This document shows positions 54,601-64,000 of a stretch of DNA of 64,000 nucleotides, in pieces. Position 1 is the stretch's first letter, and every line of letters starts with the position of its first letter. The DNA is from Euclidia mi (taxonomy: Eukaryota; Arthropoda; Insecta; Lepidoptera; Erebidae): the NCBI GenBank assembly GCA_944739405.2, contig OX123205.2, positions 38,460,475 through 38,524,474 on the forward strand, given 5' to 3'. Under the pieces are notes generated by a model. The model did not search any database, was not told where the DNA came from, and was given only the letters and a program-made list of their open reading frames with translations. The position numbers and the translations under genes are program-made.

Positions 54601-55099
54601 CTATAGTAAATAGGTGCTTATTACATATCTTGATGTCTTGGGACAAATCTTGATAATGGCGCCCCCTCCCAACTGTTTTCCAGCCAGTTCTGCTCAACAG
54701 CTCTAAATTGTGAGATGATTTTGGCGCCCCCATGAAGCTGCCGCCCGGGGCATGTGACCCGGATAGCCTCCCGGAGATCCGCCACTGACAAATAGGTAGT
54801 ACATGTATGGTACAAACCCGGTGTCATGCTAAATTTCAAATTTGGGACTTGGTCCTGCCACCTTGATGCACATATATCGACGACCATGCTCATTTATTAC
54901 TGCAGACTCGTAAGCCCGTAAAATGTGGAAACCAAAAGTTCCAGTAGTAGCATCACAAAAAATTGTCTCTTCATGCATTACAGCTTCCGAAGATCTGGCG
55001 GATCTGTGCTGTAAAAAGTTGTAAACCATGATGAAAAAGCTGGCCGTCGAATAACCGACACTGGCAAATCGCTCTAGCCCTCTGGTACTGCGTACCTAC

Positions 55100-57960
55100 T
55101 AATTTAAGTACCTAATTAATTAAAAGCAACATTCTTCAGGTTTTGTCTATGCTCTGCTATCATAATAACCTAACCTCAAAACTACTACAATAACATTAGA
55201 AAATAATTGTGTTTTAGAAATTTTATGGTGAAATAATATTCCTTTAGTGCTATGTTTTACTTACTTACAACTACACACAAAACAATATTTTTAGCAAACT
55301 TGACCCTTAAATTTTGAATGCGTGTGTGTGCGTGCCTAGTGAATTTACAGCAAATGGGTTGCCCCCGCAATCCATTACCTGCTATTTTTGCCTTCAAACG
55401 TAATGCAGTATGGGCATTTTCGTCAAAATGTTTAACAACCCACTCGTGAGATGTCCCATGCAAGAAAGTTTCAAATAAGTAACATTTGTATGACATAGAA
55501 GTGTCTAGTTAATAAAGAGTCGTGCCAAATGAATACAGGTTTCTTTTTTACTTAAATTGTTATGATAAATTTAAATCAAAGTAATAAAATTAAATCCAGA
55601 AATGCGACCTCTTACGTCTTGCAGTACTGTCCTCTTTTAGATATATGACCTATGTTAATGTTTTTTTTTGCAATTAGTATCTCATTACATAATTATTCCA
55701 CATATTTCCGTTTTTGTAATCAGGTTGTAGTTTTCAAGCACGTTAAACTGTAAAATATATTTTAATACAAATATTTTAAGATTTTTAAGTTTATATCCTG
55801 TCCCCTTGGAATGTGTTAACTGGACATGTCCATGCACCGTGACCGTAAATTGAATTGTTTTTAATAGTGATTTTTTTTCTACTATTCGGATTTTTTTTAT
55901 TTAAATAGCAAGACCAAATCAAACATGTCAATACCAGCAGCCATTTTGAAGCGTCAGTTTTTATAATATCTTCAGTCTTGAGTGTTTCGACCGGTAACGG
56001 CCTTTTTTCGGCGGTTTGCCTCTCATTGACCAGTAAGTATTTTACGTTTCTAAAATAATCTTGTTATGTTAGTGTTAAAGCGAAGATCGTTTCACGTGGT
56101 GAATTTAATTCTGGTTTTGAGTAAATTCAGAATCAGAATCAGAATTTTTTAAATTAAACCTATCTAGTTATCTTACAACATTTTTGCAATAAGTTTAAAA
56201 ATCTAAAAAAAGTTGTGATACCGTTACGTCCTGACCATTACCCAATAGTCGGTAACGTATGAGCCGGACTAAATAAGCAACGGACAGGACATCCTAAATA
56301 CGTGGGCACACTGAGAGAATCCTTACTACTGTGAAACTGCATAATATAACTAATATACACAAATTAAAGTCAGTGTTTTCCCGAAATGTATGTACTCAGC
56401 CCATGATAGAGAAGCTAGGACCTATAGGTAGCTATCATTTATTTTGCGAAATATAATATGTGCGAAATATAATTTATTATTGTAAAACATGTGTTTTATT
56501 TACCATTATATCGGTATATCCACAACTTTACGATGTCAGGACCGATACTAGTGGGTCAGGTATACGTGACTGTCCCTCGAAATATTTTAAGGGCTTTTAT
56601 GTTTTTTCTAATATTTCTTTAAATAATTGAATATGTTTTTTAATATTTTTAGCACAAGGGTATTTAAGTTTAATTTGGCATGGGAATTCTAGATCTATCA
56701 CAAGTTGTTAAATAGATATATAAAAGTTAAGAATAGAGTTTTCGTAACAAGTAACGATCATTAAGGCCCTTTTTTTATAAATTACTATGGCAATATTTCG
56801 CTCATAACTGAGTTTTTGTGTTAGATTGCATAATAGCACAATTAATTAACCTAAACACACTAAAAAAATTCAATCCTTAGTTCAGTTTCATTTCAGGAGC
56901 ACTTTATTATTTGGTAACGGTCATGACCAAAACGTATCTAAGTTACTATTTATTTTCATATATTATTTGAATTAAGGGCTATATAATAAAACAAATACAT
57001 ATGTACGAAAGTTCGTTAAATTTACCACTACACAAAACCAATAATTAGCTAAAATATTCAAAACAATATTAGTAAGCTATTTTCAAAGATAGGTAAACAT
57101 TTTGACGAAAATGTCCGTATCTGTTCTTAGTTCATCTGAGATGAAAACATAACACTACTTTTATTGGGAACGCATCGCTAAATCTTGCGTGTGTGTGCGT
57201 GCACGCTTTGTGATTGATGGAGATTATCAAAATATCAATGGACGCTATGTTTTTACATTAAATTAGAAGTTTAAGTAATTGTGTTTTTCCTGGTTCTTAG
57301 CTACCTCCCCACCAATTTTCAGCCAAATCGGTTCAGACGTTCTTGAGTTATAAATAGTGTAACTAACACGACTTTCTTTTATAATTATGTAGGTATATGT
57401 CGCAGGGATTTAGTGAAAAACGTGCTATTATAATTTCACTAGGTAGTGAAATTATAATTACCCAGATACTAGTCAAAAACTACTGGTTCGTATAATTTCC
57501 CGGACTTTTTCCAGTGATATTGTAATTTCACTGGCCCGCAATAGTGATAATATAATAAACTATAGTCGAATTTTTTATTAGACGAAGTCAACTGACGTTT
57601 ACTGTGTTGTCAGTTTATGATGAAATAAAAATAGTGTTGTGACAAAGTGAATGATTGAAAAAACTCTTAATTGAATGAAATTGCCTAGATTGTCTAGTGA
57701 ATAGTTAGTGTGCCGAACGGCCGATATTGGGTACGGTGTTCGAATATTAGTCGTGCTTTGTACATACCATCGAGTTTTCGAAGACTATGTTCTTATAGTA
57801 TCTACCTATACTGAATACCGAGTGTTTTAAACATTAAGGAAAACATTGCGAGGAAACTTGTAAGACTGTCCTATTTTCAATACATCATGTAGTTGAAACT
57901 ATAGATGTTTAAAATATAACAATTTATAGGTAGGTTATGAAAATAAAAAACATCGCTTAT
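55100..57960. other. Intergenic DNA; possible last THAP exon
   Basis: This is mostly AT-rich DNA without a recognised domain. 55909-56031 is bounded by TTTAAATAG and GTAAGT and could be a terminal exon of the THAP gene, but evidence is weak. A perfect inverted repeat lies at 57427-57458. Confidence 0.4.
57427..57458. repeat. 32-bp inverted repeat
   Basis: ATTATAATTTCACTA, the two bases GG, then TAGTGAAATTATAAT, an exact reverse complement. Related TGTAATTTCACTGG occurs at ~57520, which suggests an old element with repeated ends. Confidence 0.8.
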
Positions 57961-57974
57961 TACATAATTTGTTT

Positions 57975-58670
57975 TTATTCATCATCAGATAAAAAATCAT
58001 CACTATCGCTTTCGGTGACATTAATTATAAATCTGTCTTAAACATTGTCGATCATGTGGTCGAGACCATACATTTTGTCCATACCAGAAAAATTGGGTAA
58101 GTCTGGGTCTTCATTGACAACCTTAGGAATCTGTAAAGTAAAAAGTTTTTGAGTAAGGAAGTCTACGCAACCTCATAATTTGGTTTTACAAAGAACATTA
58201 TGGTCGACACAGAATATAATGCAGTATAAGGAATAAAGTTTAAGTTACCTTTTTAATGGTGGGTGCCTCATTCGCATAAAAAAATGATGTACATTTCGCC
58301 TTATAGCGGCAAAAGTAAAATCGTCTAAATTATCCTTGAAACTGTGTTTCGATCCATGTTTCTCGAGAGACTTAAATTGTTCATTTTCTTTGTATTCTTT
58401 TAAAACACTGTAAACTGAGGTCACACCAATTCCCAAAATGTCAGCTGTTTTCGAAACACATTATTTTTTTTCGGGAGCCTCAATAGGTAATAATGAAGCA
58501 GCTTTCTCCTCAAATACGTATTTGTATACGTTTTGTATCATAAGTTTTTCGATAACGCTTAAAGCAATCCGTGGTCTCTTCTTTCTTGGAGACAAGCTTT
58601 GGCTTGACATGCTTGGTTGAGGATCCATATCGTTTGTACGAAACAATATAGCGACAAATAAACACAACAA
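57975..58670 (-). pseudogene. Tc1/mariner-like transposase relic, no core
   Basis: On the minus strand the first exon (58670 to ~58250) encodes KKRPRIALSVIEKLMIQNVY, a stop, then DILGIGVTSVYSVLKEYKEN, a helix-turn-helix N-terminus. A one-base shift near 58275 leads to NEAPTIKKVT. A donor GTAACT follows. The acceptor (TTTTACTTTACAG, ~58140) joins in phase to IPKVVNEDPDLPNFSG. That exon then passes, where the whole DDE core should be, to FIINVTESDSDDFLSDDE and a stop. N- and C-termini and the intron are kept, and the catalytic core is missing. One stop in each exon and the frameshift make it a pseudogene as it stands. A MITE lies directly at its 5' side. Confidence 0.65.
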
Positions 58671-58685
58671 TTACCACAAACACAA

Positions 58686-59007
58686 CGTTATGGCCCGGCT
58701 ACATGCTCCGTCTTGCCTGCGATCATGCCCGTGCAAACCTGTTTGCGCAGGTAAGTACAATCTCGAAAATAATTACGTCAGACTGTTGCACGGCTTGAAT
58801 AACCGGCCACACGTTCAAGTAAAATCGTGCAAGTATAGTTTGCGCAAGTATAGTCCAAATCTTCAGCATGTCGACGATCGCACAAGCCGCGCTTTCAGGA
58901 CTGCGCGCGCTACCGTCTTACCGTCCACACGCGCGCGCTTACCTGCGCAAACAGGTTTGTACAGGCATGATCGCAGGCAAGACGGAGCGTGTAGCCGGGC
59001 CATAACG
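58686..59007. mobile_element. MITE with ~70-bp inverted repeats
   Basis: CGTTATGGCCCGGCTACATG at the left is matched by the reverse complement of TGTAGCCGGGCCATAACG at the right, and pairing extends to GCGCAAACAGGTTTG with few mismatches. There is no coding sequence. The target duplication cannot be decided because the inverted repeat runs into the flanks (TTA left, TAA right). Confidence 0.78.
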
Positions 59008-59009
59008 AA

Positions 59010-60040
59010 AAACTTAACAGAATCAATAACTAAACACTAAACAGCGTGAGTGCAGAAAAACATTCGTGCTATCAGAGCAGAGGTTAGAAGCCATTGACAT
59101 ATATTCTAACCATAGACGTAACATTCCTTATAAAATATTGTCCAAGCTGTCTTTTGATGTTTCTTTTTTGACAATAGGAAGATGTGACAAAACATTTAAA
59201 AAATGTTCTTTATGAAAATATTGTTGAATTTCGTGTCCAAAGAGTTTCATATGTTCAAACTCTTTTCAACACATAGTTCTAAACACACATTTGGCCGTTG
59301 GCGCTATAAGTATAAGTGAACCTACCATTAGGAAACATAATTCTATTACGAAGTGGCGTAAATATGAAGAATTATGAAGTTATTACGAAGCACTTTTATA
59401 CAATTTTATTGTTAAATAGAAATAATATTCTTTTATAGTCTGAAATGATTAACTATTCACACTCATTGTTCGTTCATCTGATTGAACGAGAACTAAACGC
59501 ATCACTATTACTTTAAATATGACAACATTATTTTACAAAGTGACATTAGCTACTGTCAGTTGGCTTCGTCTAATTAAAAATACGACTATAGCTGACCCGG
59601 CGCACTCTGTTCCGCCTTAGAGGCTATCAATAAGCAGTTCTTGGATTTTATTAAGTTATATATAAAATTGATTCTTTATTGTTCATTTAACACATTACAC
59701 CGCAAACTTCCACCCTCTTATTATGGTAGGTAGTTTTTGCAAAGAGGTTGGACGTTTAGACTAGAGAGAACATGCCCTATAAATTTCCTTATACCGAACG
59801 TGCAACATGTAATGTCAGTTGGTCTTAGTTGGTTAATCATAACGTCAAATTACGCGTCTCATTTAAAGAGGCATATACTCTTTACATACTCATATCTTTG
59901 ACTACATTCTCTAAATAGCCTTGCTGTGATCTGTCAACAGTGTAAAATTTGTTGGATGTTTGTGTTTACATTTTTAATAACTTTTTTGCATTTAAATAGT
60001 AAGTAAGCTTATAATAATTAAATAGTGTACTCATTAATTA
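59010..60040. other. Intergenic DNA, no gene recognised
   Basis: AT-rich sequence without a domain or splice-consistent frame. It lies between the transposase relic and the THAP pseudogene. Confidence 0.45.
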
Positions 60041-60049
60041 ATACACATC

Positions 60050-60860
60050 GTGTATGTGATATCGGGATGTGGATTCCGCTATTCTCGGAACGGAAATAAC
60101 AGGAGAAACTTTATCTTCTAGCAGTGAGTCGGAATTTTCCTACAAATGTATTTACTTTTCTCGTATTAATGCTATAATGAGTGTTAAGTTTACACAATAT
60201 CATTGTATTGCAAATCAAAGGAACAGCTTGCATACGTATGTGTTATGAATTTTACTCACAAATTGTTATTTTGTACATTTATTGATTTAATAGCCTTAGT
60301 GATGGGATTTGACAGTGAAAGGAGATATCGATGTTTTTTGAATGAGGGATAAATACGGAAACCAACTATCGGACATGAATGAAAACTGTAGCTGGAAGCG
60401 ACAGCGGGTAGCCGCGGTTGCTAAGTTGACAATAAACAAAGACATCCAGCGGTCTAATTTTCTATCGCGTGTTTGATAGTAAGCGCAGTTTAATGTACAT
60501 AATTTACTTAGATACCTACCTTAAAAGTAGCGTCTATTAACCTAAAGCCAAGTGTTCCAGTGTAAGCGCGTGTGTGTAGTCTTACATTTCTGCATCTTTA
60601 AAATAGTAGATGGATTAGGGATGCGAGTAGCATTTTTTCATTATTAAGAAGGTGTTTTTTATTACAGGTTGCCTATTAATGACGTCACAAGAAAACTGGA
60701 TAAATGCCGTTGGACGGCCTAGTTTGATTTAGCAGAAGTACCATCATATTTGTTCACGTCATTATGAGAAAGACTGTTTTTTAAAGACAGAAAGCACCTG
60801 GCGTCGTTTAAAACCGAAAGCTGTGCTTACATTACATTTATGCCCGGACATTGCACACCC
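60050..60860 (+). pseudogene. THAP-domain pseudogene
   Basis: The first part (60050-60120) reads VYVISGCGFRYSRNGNNRR, where the first zinc Cys of the THAP start (expected CVISGC) is a Tyr. After ~540 bp an acceptor (TTTTATTACAG, 60667) leads to LPINDVTRK. A one- or two-base shift then leads to ENWINAVGRPSLI, a stop, and KYHHICSRHYEKDCF followed by WRRLKPKAVLTLHL. These are the middle CX2H and the end of a THAP domain. A lost zinc ligand, a frameshift and a stop mark it as dead. It belongs to a different THAP subgroup from the gene at 49495 (CSRHYEKDCF versus CRRHFDKEFH). Confidence 0.72.
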
Positions 60861-61079
60861 GGTAGAATTATTTATCCAAAGCTAAACAAAAAGTGTGTAA
60901 TTTTAGTTTGAACATATTAATAAAATATAATAATTACAACGATTTTAATTAATCTACCTACTTCTATATTATTTATCATATTAGTGCTATCCTGACTGAT
61001 CAAAGACGTCTTGCCTTGTAGTCCGCTACATAATATTCTACCATAAAATATAATATTCTTTCACATTCACACAACATTA

Positions 61080-61275
61080 TCTGGTCCCAAACTAAGCATA
61101 TCTTGTACTAGGGATACTAGACAATCGATAAACATGCATATATACTTTTCTGTAAATATATTACATATACATAGTACCATCCAGACCAAGACAAACATCC
61201 ATATTCATGCACACAAATGTTTGACCTGAGCGGGAATCAAACCCGCAAGCTTCGGCGTGGCAGTCGGATTACCTA
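61080..61275 (-). mobile_element. tRNA-like SINE, minus strand
   Basis: The reverse complement gives GACTGCCACGCCGAAGC, then GCGGGTTTGATTCCCGCTC (a good B box with a paired stem) and AAACATTTGTGTGCATGAA. This is a common lepidopteran repeat. The anticodon arm is not tRNA-like, so it is not a tRNA gene. Confidence 0.65.
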
Positions 61276-62002
61276 CAACTCTAAAAAAATCAACGTGATA
61301 TGATGCGATGCAAACAAATTGCCAAAGCCTGCCGTGCCGCATTAGCCAATCTGGTATAATTCGTACAATACATAATCTAAGTGACAGTTTCTTAGCATCG
61401 CATCGCAACGCATCGCTCATTAGTTTATTAATACTTTTTGTCAATAGATTTATAGATTTTAGCCATAACTAAAACGAACAATGAAGGCGCACGCAAACTG
61501 TTCGGACGCGACTTACTATCGCGACAGTAAGTCGCGACACATAGTGTGCACACCCTTTCGGACGCGGCTTTCTGTCGCGTCCGCGTCCGATACAACCATA
61601 GACACGCCATGCTGTCTATGCAATACACTAAGGCTAGGTAGGAGCATATTTTTCTTAATTCAGGGCACTAGCAGTTAGCACTATTAAATTATATTATTGG
61701 TATACCTTGAAGTAAAGCAGAACTGTTGAATTGAAAGTGAATTTATCATTTTTGACTATATTCGGTATAAAATCAATATTAAGGCCGTATCATGGGCAAT
61801 ATACGGATGACAGTAAACGTCCGCAGACGTTTACTGTCATTTTTCCAGATTGCTATCGGACGTCTGAACGCTCAAGGTCACGTCCGCGACAGACGTCCGA
61901 TATTGTGCACACTTGAATGGATTTTCCTTGTCCAGATACAGGCCTTGCCACACGGCACAATTTTACGTCCAACTTGACTAAATCACTTGATGAAATCGTG
62001 AC

Positions 62003-63088
62003 TAGGGCATGCAAAACCGGTTTTCCGGTTTTGCGCAAAACCGGAAATCGGCCAAAATTTAACGATTTTTGAAAACCGGTTTTGAGAGCCAAAACCGGAG
62101 CTCAGCTCCGGTTTTCCCATTATTGAGTAACAATTAACATTTTGATTTTTATCAACATTTTTTTCGAACACTCAAAAATTAATTAATTTTGAGGCATCAA
62201 ATGTATCCGAACCATCTGACGTCATCATCTGACGCTGAAGAGCTAACTCTTCAAGAGCAGCTAGAGAAGGAATTACACAAATGCAAGAGAAAGAGAACCC
62301 CCAAAAATCGGTCAGATTTCGATCTGGCTGGGTTCGTAAAAGTAAAGCAAGCCATTATGAAAGCGGAGGGCATCGGGGTGTGTATCTCACCGAAGCATAT
62401 TATTATTATTTATTATGTATTCTAGCAACAAGTGTTGAGAGTGAAAGGGTGTTTTCGAGTGCTGGGTATTTCTGTAACAAAATAAGAAGTTCGCTGTCTG
62501 ATCGAATGTTGGATGCACTTATATTCTTGAGATCACATTATCAAGAACAGAGATCTCTTGAAAACAAGTGATTTATGCTTTATTTAAATTAGTATACATA
62601 GTTGATTATTGATCTCTTTTTTAGTGCAATATGAATCATATTATAATAATGTTATTTTGTAGTTCGTCTTCAAAGTTTCAAAAATGTTGATTTTTTTGAT
62701 AATTGTGGGTGGCTGTGTTTAATATTTAAAGATGCTGATTGTGTTTTCTATGTTTAAAATATATTATTTTTGATAGCAGACTTAATAGGTACCAAAGATA
62801 CCAAAAACTTACTTGTTGTTGATTTGATCTCAGTTAATTAATCTTTATACTATTATAAGTTCATTGTTATCTGTACAATTATTATGGTTTGGATTAAAAA
62901 GAAATGTATCATACAATTTGTTTTATTTGTAGACTTAGTGGGTATTTAAAAAAAATGGTGTTTCTTTTTAAATTATACTACATTCGATTTTTTTGCTAAA
63001 ACCGGACCTAGCTCCGGTTTTCGGTTTTGGTCCCAAAAAAACGATGTTCAAAACCGGTTTTTATGACTTTCCGGTTTTGCATGCCCTA
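62003..63088 (+). mobile_element. hAT deletion derivative
   Basis: The ends are TAGGGCATGCAAAACCGG and its mirror CCGGTTTTGCATGCCCTA. ATCGTGAC flanks both sides exactly (61995-62002 and 63089-63096), an 8-bp hAT duplication. Many AAAACCGG words lie near both ends. At 1,086 bp it keeps only the last part of a transposase gene. Confidence 0.92.
62281..62571 (+). pseudogene. hAT transposase, dimerisation-domain remnant
   Basis: The frame carries LATSVESERVFSSAGYFCNK followed by SSLSDRMLDALIFLRSH, the hAT C-terminal dimerisation domain (consensus S.ESERVFS.AG). The BED finger and the catalytic RNase H-like core are missing. An overlapping upstream frame (62189-62425, SSDAEELTLQEQLEKE) may be part of the preceding region. 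It cannot catalyse transposition. Confidence 0.78.
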
Positions 63089-63412
63089 ATCGTGACGTGT
63101 AGACGCCAGTCGTCCAACTCAAGTTCATCGGGTGGGCGGTACCACCAGATTTTAACCAATCGGGTGGGCGGAATGCAAATCAGTGATTTGATTGTGTCGT
63201 GTAGACGGGCAAAGCCAATTCGATTGAAAATTTGATCAGTGGGAAAATTGTATCGTGTGGCAAGGCCTTACCCTCTGTCGCGACAGATAGTTTGTGCGGG
63301 CCTTTAAACACGTGATTTTTTTAGTACTGTCTGTCTGGCAAGTCTTTGCAAAGCACTGTCCGGCGTCAACAGCAAAAACTACAATTTCAATATTTTAGTT
63401 GTTTATTTATAC

Positions 63413-63819
63413 ATACATACATACATACATATCGCCACGTCCCCGAAGGGGTAGGCAGAGGTGTATTTCTACATCCACTTTTCGCCAGATATACTTTAGT
63501 CCCACGTAATAAGGGGCGAGCTTATTGCCGTACCGGGCACATTTCCAGACTCCGTGCTGCTACTGAGAATTTCGTGACAGAAAAACCCAGTAACACTGCC
63601 CGACCCAGGAATCGAACCCGGGACCTCCCGATCCCACGCGCACATTTATGCCGAGAGACCAACGAGGCAGTCGTATAGGGTTTGATGTCGAGTTTTCCGT
63701 CTCTACGCAAAGATGGTATTTGCATCGTGTTATCCCTTAGTCGGCTCTTACGACACCCACGGGAAGGTAAGGGGTGGTGACACTTGTATTCTATGCCGTC
63801 AACCACACGGCATCATCAA
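63413..63819 (-). mobile_element. tRNA-derived SINE with 14-bp duplication
   Basis: This is the same family as 50851-51232, read on the minus strand, with the GTAT-repeat tail at 63413-63430 and the B box GGGTTCGATTCC at ~63610-63622. TTGTTTATTTATAC flanks it on both sides (63399-63412 and 63820-63833). Its length and A/T richness show insertion by LINE machinery. Confidence 0.88.
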
Positions 63820-64000
63820 TTGTTTATTTATACGGCTTAAATATTTCGACACATACTAAAGTTAGACATTTGACCAAAAATATTTATCGATAAATCATCA
63901 CTGTTACGAACAACACTCGGTTTCCTAACTCTATGTTTTGTCTACTGTTTGCCTACCACGATTCTGCTATAAGAGCGTGCTGCTAAACCTATCGACAGCT

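Larger units (their letters stand above)
61940..63268. mobile_element. MITE split by a hAT element
   Basis: AGGCCTTGCCACACGGCACA at the left pairs with TGTATCGTGTGGCAAGGCCT (about 63249-63268) at the right with few differences. TAC is found on both sides (61937-61939 and 63269-63271). Its 243 bp of own sequence is interrupted by the hAT element at 62003-63088. Confidence 0.72.

Noticed and set aside
58690..59040. 116-codon plus-strand frame over the MITE
   Set aside because: It lies on the MITE inverted repeats. The frame is produced by the GC-rich arms.

Overview
This window is animal genomic DNA, almost certainly from a moth or butterfly. The evidence is AT-rich intergenic sequence, short spliced exons with GT/AG borders, a ZAD/C2H2 zinc-finger gene and a THAP gene, and dispersed repeats of lepidopteran type: tRNA-derived SINEs, a Helitron-like repeat, and RTE, CR1/Jockey and Penelope retroelements. 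I see no bacterial operon, CRISPR array or rRNA. Host genes are sparse. Most of the window is transposable elements (TEs), many inserted into one another, and several insertion events can be read from target-site duplications (TSDs).

Layout. 1-6.2 kb: repeats, a 119-bp tandem duplication and a long-inverted-repeat element. 6.25-8.4 kb: a LINE 3' fragment and a hAT element that contains an RTE LINE fragment. 8.6-10.64 kb: four 3' exons of a zinc-finger host gene with an atypical ZAD domain. 11-12.5 kb: a LINE relic and a ~960-bp GC-rich palindrome. 12.7-15.6 kb: an apparently complete Transib element, the transposon family related to RAG1, inside a SINE. 16.4-18.3 kb: a decayed piggyBac transposase. 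18.4-30.3 kb: a Ty3/Gypsy element whose 5' LTR is split by a CR1-like LINE, itself split by a second LINE, plus a Penelope fragment. Its single ORF joins Gag to two remnants of integrase. 30.5-43.4 kb: a MITE, then a very large hAT-type inverted-repeat interval that holds a second hAT (full of LINE pieces) and a young BEL/Pao element lacking reverse transcriptase. 45.7-48.4 kb: pogo and Tc1/mariner derivatives and MITEs. 48.4-53.05 kb: a duplicated promoter and a THAP-domain gene with three recognisable coding exons. 53-64 kb: SINEs, a second Penelope fragment, LINE ends, a transposase relic without its catalytic core, a THAP pseudogene, and a hAT nested in a MITE.

How the parts relate. The two host genes both encode DNA-binding zinc proteins, and both have TE-filled introns or flanks. 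The autonomous-looking elements are the Transib and, judging from its long open ORF2, the 5'-truncated plus-strand LINE at 19.5-23.75 kb. Both LTR elements are deletion derivatives that kept Gag and integrase pieces in open frames and lost reverse transcriptase. They would need enzymes from relatives elsewhere. The strongest item is the Transib: 37-bp perfect terminal repeats starting CACTATG, a 5-bp TSD, an uninterrupted RAG1-core-like transposase, and a left end that resembles a recombination signal sequence (heptamer, 24-bp spacer, nonamer) better than the right end does.
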